Below are positions 13,552-18,348 of a stretch of 18,348 bases of DNA, piece by piece (the first letter of the stretch is position 1; the number at the start of each line of letters is the position of its first letter). The stretch comes from Collinsella sp. (GTDB lineage: Bacteria; Actinomycetota; Coriobacteriia; Coriobacteriales; Coriobacteriaceae), in the NCBI GenBank assembly GCA_019419455.1, contig DXZW01000016.1, positions 1 through 18,348 on the forward strand. Reading direction: 5' to 3'. The notes below the pieces were generated by a model. The model saw nothing but the letters and a program-made list of their open reading frames with translations, had not been told where the DNA came from and searched no databases. The translations under genes were made by a program, and so were the position numbers.

Positions 13552-14361
13552 CTAGCGGGTCTGCTTTACCTTGGCCGCCGCCTCGACAAACGACTTCCAC
13601 AGGTTAAAGTCGGTCTCGAGCGTCTGCCAGGTGTACTCGGGATGCCATTGCACACCCAGACAGAACGGCTGGCCTTCGACTTCGATGCACTCGGGAACGC
13701 CGTCGGTTGCCTTGGCGACCAAGCGCGTGCTCTTACCCAGACGATCGACGCAGCAGTGATGTGCGGAGTTGGTCTGGATCAGCCTGTGCCCGCCAACCGC
13801 GCGCTCCAGCAGCGAGCCCGGCACGACCTCGACAGGATGCACAGGGTCGTTGAGCACGTGGGTATGGCGCCACTGCGTGCGGCCCTCGCGCGCGCCCAGG
13901 CTCGGCACGTCCATGCACAGGGTGCCGCCGGTGGCGACGTTGAGCAGTTGCGTGCCGCGGCAGGTGGTAAAGAGCGGCTTTTTGGCACGGAGCACCTCGC
14001 TGACCAGCTTAAACTCAAAACTATCGCGGATCTCGCAGCAGAGGGTGGGGTCGTAGGGTCGATCATCGCCCCAACGTTTGGGATTGACATCGGGGCCGCC
14101 GGGAATGGCGATGCCGTCGGCGATATCGACGTAATGACGGATGACCTCAATGTCCTCGGTGATGGACATCTGCAGCGGCAGACCGCCGGCGGCAAGAATG
14201 GCGTCGACAAATACGCTCGCAATCTCCTCGTTGGGGGAGAGCGTCTCGCTCAAATAGGGCTTCGCTTCTTCCCAGCGTGGTGCTACCAGGATAAGCGGGC
14301 GGTCAGCGGGATCGACGTCGACGTGCGGAGTGTAGGACGATGAGGTGCGGGTTCCGATCAT
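13552..14361 (-). CDS. Class I glutamine amidotransferase, gamma-glutamyl-GABA hydrolase type
   Basis: This 269-residue protein is of the peptidase C26 family. The nucleophile is Cys134 (TTCRGTQLLNV), and the His240/Glu242 dyad sits in GVQWHPEY; IPGGPDVNP (86-94) is the typical oxyanion loop. Members such as PuuD hydrolyse gamma-glutamyl amides, releasing glutamate, in polyamine or gamma-glutamyl breakdown. The C-terminal length fits PuuD-like proteins. It lies 87 bp downstream of the ATPase gene of a glutamate-type transporter on the same strand with only weak hairpins between, so it may be co-transcribed; a role in using gamma-glutamyl compounds is an inference. The ribosome binding site is weak (GAAAG, 10 nt upstream). 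Confidence 0.88.
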   Translation of the reverse strand: MIGTRTSSSYTPHVDVDPADRPLILVAPRWEEAKPYLSETLSPNEEIASVFVDAILAAGGLPLQMSITEDIEVIRHYVDIADGIAIPGGPDVNPKRWGDDRPYDPTLCCEIRDSFEFKLVSEVLRAKKPLFTTCRGTQLLNVATGGTLCMDVPSLGAREGRTQWRHTHVLNDPVHPVEVVPGSLLERAVGGHRLIQTNSAHHCCVDRLGKSTRLVAKATDGVPECIEVEGQPFCLGVQWHPEYTWQTLETDFNLWKSFVEAAAKVKQTR

Positions 14362-14448
14362 GGGTGCGGCTTTCGAATCCGGGTGGACATGGCACAGGGG
14401 TGGCGCGGGACAAACGTTACTGATGAATTTGCCCGCGTGGCAATTGGG

Positions 14449-15213
14449 CTAGTGGCCCTTAATGGAGTTGAGGAAGTCCTGGGCGCGCTTGGTCTTGGGG
14501 TGGTCGAAGAACTCGTCGGGTGTGCCGGTTTCCACGATCTGGCCGTCGGCCATAAACACGACGCGGTCGGCCACGCGGCGGGCGAAGTTCATCTCGTGCG
14601 TGATGACGATCATCGTCATGCCCTGCTGGGCCAGACGGACCATGACCTCGAGCACCTCGTTGATCATTTCGGGGTCAAGGGCGCTCGTGGGCTCGTCAAA
14701 AAGCATGGCCTTGGGTTGCATGGCAAGCGAACGTGCGATGGCTACACGCTGTTGCTGGCCGCCCGAGAGCTGTGCGGGCACCTTATCGGCCTGCTCGGCA
14801 ACGCCCACGCGGCCCAGCAGGTCCATGGCGCGCTCACGAGCTTCCTCCTTGGAGACGCCCAGCACATCGACCGGTCCCAGCATGACGTTCTGCAGTACGG
14901 TCATATGTGCAAACAGGTTGAACTGCTGAAATACCATGCCCAACTCGGCACGCATGCGGGCAAGATCCTTGCCTTCCTGTGGCAGGGGCTCGCCCTCGAT
15001 GAGGATCTCGCCTGAGTCGATGGTTTCCAGGCGATTGATGGTTCGGCACATGGTCGACTTGCCCGAGCCCGAGGGTCCGATCACAACGACGACCTCGCCG
15101 CGGTCGACCGAGAGATTGATGTCGTTGAGAACGTGCAGATCGCCGTAGTGCTTATCGACGTGCCTGAGCTCGATCAGCGGCTGATTGCCGGTGGAAGAGG
15201 TGCTCTGTGCCAT
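14449..15213 (-). CDS. Polar amino acid ABC transporter, ATP-binding protein
   Basis: This 254-residue ATPase belongs to the GlnQ/GluA/HisP group. It has Walker A GPSGSGKST (46-54), the Q-loop in FQQFN (~97), the signature LSGGQQQR (149-156), Walker B MLFDEP (170-175) and the switch His206 (THEM). It drives import by dimerising under the two permeases encoded just upstream. AAGGAG stands 10 nt before the ATG, and the permease stop lies 36 nt away. It closes the transporter operon. Confidence 0.97.
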   Translation of the reverse strand: MAQSTSSTGNQPLIELRHVDKHYGDLHVLNDINLSVDRGEVVVVIGPSGSGKSTMCRTINRLETIDSGEILIEGEPLPQEGKDLARMRAELGMVFQQFNLFAHMTVLQNVMLGPVDVLGVSKEEARERAMDLLGRVGVAEQADKVPAQLSGGQQQRVAIARSLAMQPKAMLFDEPTSALDPEMINEVLEVMVRLAQQGMTMIVITHEMNFARRVADRVVFMADGQIVETGTPDEFFDHPKTKRAQDFLNSIKGH

Positions 15214-15249
15214 GGTGCTCGGCTCCTTATGACTCGAAATGGTAAAGCG

Positions 15250-16083
15250 TTAGCGGATGATGGTCGCGCCGGTCTTGTGCGAAACATAGACAGCGGCCTT
15301 GTTGATCGCGACGTTGATGAGGATGTAGATGACCGCGATAACCAGGTAGACCGACACGAGGGCGTCGTAGTTGGTAATGAGCACGCGGGCGTTTTGCATG
15401 AGGTCGGGGTAGCTCACCACGTAGGCCACGGTGGTGTCTTTGACTACGACCACGAGCTGCGAAATCAACGACGGAATGATAAACCGGATAGCCTGCGGCA
15501 ACACGATTTTAAAGGTGATTTTAGCTTTGGAGAGACCGAGTGCCTGGGCGGCCTCGACCTGGCCGCGCGGCACGGCGTTGACGCCGGCACGGAAGATCTC
15601 GGCAAGTACGCCAGCTGCAGCGAGCGCGACGGGAAGCGTGAGCATCCAAAACGACGGCAGCGCGATCTTGTACTGGGGCAGCACCAAAAAGAAGAAGTAG
15701 ATGAACAACAGGCTCGGTACGCCGCGGAAGAAATCGGTGAGCACGCGGCAGACCAGCTGCAGCGGCTTAATGTCGCTGGTACGGCCGAGCATAAGGGCTA
15801 AGCCCAGCACCAGCGCGATGGCGCCAGCGGTGAGTGCGACTTTAACGGTGCCCTCAAAGCCGGCAAGCAGGAACTTCCAGGTGGTGAGGTGCGTAAAGAA
15901 AAACCAATAGTGAACCGAAAGCTGGCCGGTCACATAAAAGCGCTGCAACACGAGGGCGACGAGCACGGCGACGGCAACAAGCGAGATGGCGGTGCCGATG
16001 CGAATCTTGGCGCGCATCTTGGGGCCGGGAGCCTCGTAGAGCGCATCGCGCATGGTGAGCGCGGAGGTGGAGTGCTTGCTCAT
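15250..16083 (-). CDS. Polar amino acid ABC transporter, permease (longer subunit)
   Basis: This 277-residue membrane protein of the HisM/GlnP/GluD type has a cytoplasmic N-terminus of about 25 residues and hydrophobic segments near 31-47, 82-99, 122-136, 147-163, 203-215 and 244-262. The EAA coupling loop (residues 177-198, beginning EAAQALGLS, ending IVLPQA) contacts the ATPase. The long N-terminal part before the core is like that of GluD-type subunits. The start overlaps the stop of the upstream permease by 4 nt (ATGA), so the two are translationally coupled and likely form a heterodimer. Confidence 0.95.
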   Translation of the reverse strand: MSKHSTSALTMRDALYEAPGPKMRAKIRIGTAISLVAVAVLVALVLQRFYVTGQLSVHYWFFFTHLTTWKFLLAGFEGTVKVALTAGAIALVLGLALMLGRTSDIKPLQLVCRVLTDFFRGVPSLLFIYFFFLVLPQYKIALPSFWMLTLPVALAAAGVLAEIFRAGVNAVPRGQVEAAQALGLSKAKITFKIVLPQAIRFIIPSLISQLVVVVKDTTVAYVVSYPDLMQNARVLITNYDALVSVYLVIAVIYILINVAINKAAVYVSHKTGATIIR

Positions 16084-16739
16084 CGGAGGATCCTCACCTT
16101 CTTATCGATGTAGTTGCCAATGTGGCTCACCACAAAGGCCGTGCCCAGGTAGCCGAGCGCCGAGATAAAGAACGCGGCGACGCCGCCGAGCGAGCGCGTG
16201 TTGATGTAGCTCACCACGCCGGTGAGCTCCTGCGGTTGCAACGGCACCTGACTGCCGAGCGCGGTGGTGAGCATGACGGCGATAAAGAGGTTGGTCATGG
16301 GCAACACGCTCGAGCGCAGCGCCTGCGGAATCACGATCTTGGCGAGGATACGGCTGAAGCTCATGCCGAGCGAACGTGCGGCTTCGACCTGACCGACGCC
16401 GACGATGTTGATGCCGCTCATAAAGTTCTCGGAGCCAAAGGCCGAGCCCAAAAGAACCGTGGCGACGATAACGCAGGTGCGGTAGGGTAGGACGACCTTG
16501 AGCGGCGGCAGCGCATAGACGACGATGATGAGCAGTGCGATGCCGGGGATGTTACGGAAGACCTGGACATACAGGTCGCCAAAGACGCGCAGCGGCTTGA
16601 GCGGCGACACGCGCATCACGGTGACGGCGACGGCCAGCACCATGGCGATGGCAAACGACTCAAGCGTCATGCCCCAGGTTGCTAGCAGCGCGTCGATATA
16701 GTTCTGGCCATAGAGCGACCAGAGCTCGGAGAGACTCAT
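16080..16739 (-). CDS. Polar amino acid ABC transporter, permease (shorter subunit)
   Basis: This 219-residue membrane protein of the GluC/HisQ type has hydrophobic segments near 24-42, 64-80, 87-101, 148-163 and 186-205. Its EAA loop (119-140, beginning EAARSLGMS, ending IVIPQA) is well conserved. GGGAGGT stands 5 nt before the ATG. It is separated from the binding-protein gene by 138 bp containing a hairpin. Confidence 0.95.
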   Translation of the reverse strand: MSLSELWSLYGQNYIDALLATWGMTLESFAIAMVLAVAVTVMRVSPLKPLRVFGDLYVQVFRNIPGIALLIIVVYALPPLKVVLPYRTCVIVATVLLGSAFGSENFMSGINIVGVGQVEAARSLGMSFSRILAKIVIPQALRSSVLPMTNLFIAVMLTTALGSQVPLQPQELTGVVSYINTRSLGGVAAFFISALGYLGTAFVVSHIGNYIDKKVRILR

Positions 16740-16763
16740 GCGGACCTCCCGCCGATAAGGAAA

Positions 16764-16789
16764 GGGGCTCCCGTGTGTACGGAAGCCCC
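16764..16789 (-). terminator. Hairpin between binding-protein and permease genes
   Basis: GGGGCT pairs with AGCCCC, and CCGT with ACGG inside it, around a GTGT loop. On the minus strand it is followed by TTTCCTTATC, a poor T-run, so partial termination or 3'-end stabilisation of the binding-protein message is more likely than full termination. This is the usual position for such a hairpin in binding-protein-dependent transport operons. Confidence 0.65.
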
Positions 16790-16877
16790 GACAACTCAGT
16801 GAGGAAACAGTTTACCGCAATAAAGCGCATCATGCGTTTCCGTATGGTTTCGCAGCGGCCGTTACCAGGCTCGCTGC

Positions 16878-17873
16878 CTAGGCGCCGATCTCGGGCAGCT
16901 CGGGAACATTGGTGTCGCCCGTACGGTCGCCGATGCAGATCTGCCACAGCTCGGTCCAGGTGCCGTCGTCCTCGATCTTCTTAAGGAAGTCGTTAACGAA
17001 GGCGACGCCGTCGGAATCGAGCGGCAGACCGATGCCATAGGGCTCCTTGCTGCCGAAGGGCTTGCCGGCAATCTTGTACTTGCCGGGCTCGCGGACCAGG
17101 GCGCTCTGCTGCATGTTGTTGTCGATGACGTAGGCGTCAACACGACCCTGCTGGAGTGCCTGGCGGGCCTCCTCGTCGGTCTTGAACTCCTGCTGGCTGG
17201 CCTTGGGGGCGAACTCCTCCAGGATGGCAGGGCCGTTGGAGCCGGACTGGACGGCGACGTTCTTGTCGGCCAGGTCGTCGACGCTCTTGATGTCGTCGTT
17301 ATCGGCAAGCACCAGGATGGCCTGCTGCGTGTAGTAATAGGGACCGGCAAAGGAGACGAGCTTCTTGCGCTCGTCGGTGATGGTGTAGGTGGCAAAGACG
17401 GCGTCGACTTGGCCGTTCTGTAGGACGGACTCGCGCGTGTCCGAGGTCACCTGGGTGATCTCGATCTTGTTCTCGCCCAGAATGTAGTTGGACAGGAGCT
17501 GCGCGATGCCGGCATCGAAGCCACGGGTCTGACCGTCTTTCTCGTTGAGGAGGGAGAAGAGCGTGGAGGTCTGAACGCCACCGATCTTAAAGACGCCGGC
17601 GTCCTTGACGGCCGTGGCCCAGGTGCTGACGGCGATGGCATCGTCATCGGCCTTGGGACCGTTGCTAACGAGCTTGTCGAATGCCTTGGCGTCGAGCGTG
17701 GTGGAAGCCTCGGTACCCTCGGAGCTCTTGGAGGAACCGGCGGCGGAACCCTTGTCGGCCTCGGCGCTGGTGTCGGAGCAGCCGGCAAGACCAAGGCCGG
17801 CAACGGTTGCGAAGGTGGCGGCAACGAAGCCGCGGCGGTCGAGAACGACCTGCTGGGAGAGGTTCTTGCTCAT
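16878..17873 (-). CDS. Amino acid ABC transporter substrate-binding lipoprotein
   Basis: This 331-residue protein has a signal sequence with a twin-arginine pair (LDRRGF, 11-16), a hydrophobic stretch and a lipobox LAGC with Cys32 as the lipidated residue. A low-complexity Ser/Ala/Glu linker follows (33-56). The mature domain is an SBP family 3 protein; its motifs (TRESVLQNGQVDAVFATYTI, ERKK, PYYYTQQ) resemble actinobacterial GluB-type glutamate binders. Acidic amino acid or glutamine uptake is therefore likely; the ligand is an inference. It captures substrate outside the membrane for the permease pair encoded downstream. AAAGGTG precedes the ATG. It is the first gene of the operon. Confidence 0.94.
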   Translation of the reverse strand: MSKNLSQQVVLDRRGFVAATFATVAGLGLAGCSDTSAEADKGSAAGSSKSSEGTEASTTLDAKAFDKLVSNGPKADDDAIAVSTWATAVKDAGVFKIGGVQTSTLFSLLNEKDGQTRGFDAGIAQLLSNYILGENKIEITQVTSDTRESVLQNGQVDAVFATYTITDERKKLVSFAGPYYYTQQAILVLADNDDIKSVDDLADKNVAVQSGSNGPAILEEFAPKASQQEFKTDEEARQALQQGRVDAYVIDNNMQQSALVREPGKYKIAGKPFGSKEPYGIGLPLDSDGVAFVNDFLKKIEDDGTWTELWQICIGDRTGDTNVPELPEIGA

Positions 17874-17916
17874 AGGAGAACACCTTTCTCAATAAAATCC
17901 CTAGCGGTTGAGTAGA

Positions 17917-17946
17917 GTTATACCCTATTGCGCTCAGACGGGTCAA
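17917..17946 (-). promoter_or_regulatory. Promoter of the ABC transporter operon
   Basis: On the minus strand, TTGACC (17941-17946) and TATAAC (17917-17922) are separated by 18 bp, about 45 nt upstream of the binding-protein start codon. This is the best sigma70-type promoter in the window. Confidence 0.8.
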
Positions 17947-17951
17947 CACGA

Positions 17952-17986
17952 AATAACTCAGAAACATACTTACCTTATGGGTTATT
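17952..17986. promoter_or_regulatory. Inverted repeat just upstream of the transporter promoter
   Basis: AATAACTCA (17952-17960) and TGGGTTATT (17978-17986) are inverted at 8 of 9 positions across 17 bp and begin 5 bp beyond the -35 box. The position suits an activator or nitrogen-status regulator, but the site is not one I can name. Confidence 0.35.
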
Positions 17987-17992
17987 CTACCT

Positions 17993-18020
17993 ACCAAAAA
18001 GGGACAGGCACCTTTGTGGT
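17993..18020. repeat. Short hairpin sharing a motif with the 8007-8044 hairpin
   Basis: ACCAAAAAGG pairs with CCTTTGTGGT (9 of 10) around the loop GACAGGCA. The left arm plus loop (CCAAAAAGGGACAGG, 17994-18008) matches 8011-8025 at 14 of 15 positions, so the two are probably copies of one dispersed motif. The function is unknown. Confidence 0.5.
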
Positions 18021-18056
18021 GGTTCTTGCAGATGTGGTGGCCTGCCTCGCTGCTTT

Positions 18057-18273
18057 GTCTCAATCTGTAACAGGTAGACGAGGAAATGGGTTCTAGCTGT
18101 TACAGATTGAGATTATCTCCTTAATGGGATTCGAATGTCTCAATCTGTAACATCTAGACGGGCAAAAGGTCTCTATCTGTTACAGATTGAGACAAAGGTC
18201 AGGAGCAAAGACGGTTTGTCTAGATCTGTAACAGTTAGACGGAAATTCGGACCCTAGATGTTACAGATCGAGA
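18057..18273. repeat. Array of six alternating 15-nt repeats on a 40-nt pitch (three tandem hairpins)
   Basis: TCTCAATCTGTAACA occurs at 18058, 18138 and 18219 on the plus strand and, inverted, at 18098, 18178 and 18259. Starts are spaced 40, 40, 40, 41 and 40 nt. The first four copies are identical; the fifth has two changes and the sixth one. Inverted pairs form three hairpins (18058-18112, 18137-18193, 18218-18273) with 25-nt loops. The loops share TAGACG at positions 3-8 and CTA at 21-23, which can extend the stem past a 2-nt mismatch. The 24-nt linkers between hairpins are unrelated. There is no ORF, no T-run and no cas gene nearby. Confidence 0.9.
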
Positions 18274-18348
18274 TAATCGCGTCGCGAAAATAAAAGGCTC
18301 TGTTAGACCAAGGTTGACATAAAAACGATGTCACCGCGAGGCGTTACT
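18274..18348. other. Window edge with a short palindrome
   Basis: TGACAT (18315-18320) and ATGTCA (18328-18333) form a small palindrome, and GGTTGACAT contains a -35-like TTGACA. TCTG followed by TTAGAC near 18299 could be a shortened remnant of the preceding array. Nothing coding is visible before the window ends. Confidence 0.3.

Noticed and set aside
18057..18273. CRISPR array
   Set aside because: The repeats are only 15 nt, alternate in orientation, and the hairpin loops are partly conserved; no cas gene is present.
1..18348. tRNA or rRNA genes
   Set aside because: No cloverleaf with a T-arm consensus (GTTCRANTC) in a suitable context, and no rRNA-like conserved blocks, were seen on either strand by eye.

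Overview
This window looks like a chromosomal segment of a high-GC Gram-positive bacterium. My best guess is a gut Coriobacteriia member close to Collinsella. That placement rests on the GC-rich coding style, the gene families (a SEC-C-tagged methionine aminopeptidase, a clostridial/actinobacterial-type phosphofructokinase, a glutamate-type ABC transporter) and many short palindromic intergenic repeats. It is an impression from sequence style, not a database match. I saw no rRNA, tRNA, phage gene or intact insertion sequence.

Left part (1-4191): a repeat-rich stretch (a MITE-like inverted repeat at 185-337 and a palindromic repeat at 393-463), a membrane-anchored XRE-type regulator (507-1427, minus) with two CTACCGGTAG-type sites upstream, a second palindromic repeat (1613-1679) and a large nested stem structure (1742-1862). 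Then come pfkA (1886-2965, minus) and a membrane-anchored choloylglycine-hydrolase-like Ntn hydrolase (3106-4191, minus).

Middle part (4353-10973): an M18 aminopeptidase (plus) with two terminators behind it, a RelB/DinJ-like antitoxin and PIN toxin pair (plus, 8-nt overlap), a D-2-hydroxyacid dehydrogenase (minus), map (minus), a third copy of the palindromic repeat, a COG0731-like radical SAM protein (minus) and a divergent alpha/beta hydrolase (plus).

Right part (11185-17873): a two-gene signalling operon (plus) encoding a degenerate GGDEF - REC - HD-GYP protein and a stand-alone HPt protein. Convergent to it is a gamma-glutamyl-type class I glutamine amidotransferase (minus), which lies just downstream of a four-gene polar amino acid ABC transporter (binding lipoprotein, two permeases, ATPase; minus). 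The transporter has a clear sigma70-type promoter, and a hairpin between the binding-protein gene and the permease genes probably sets expression ratios.

The strongest unexplained structure is at the right end (18057-18273): six copies of a 15-nt sequence in strictly alternating orientation on a 40-nt pitch, forming three tandem hairpins with partly conserved loops. With the dispersed 67-71-bp palindromic repeats, this suggests REPIN/BIME-like elements, or an array of protein-binding sites. No gene in the window explains either.
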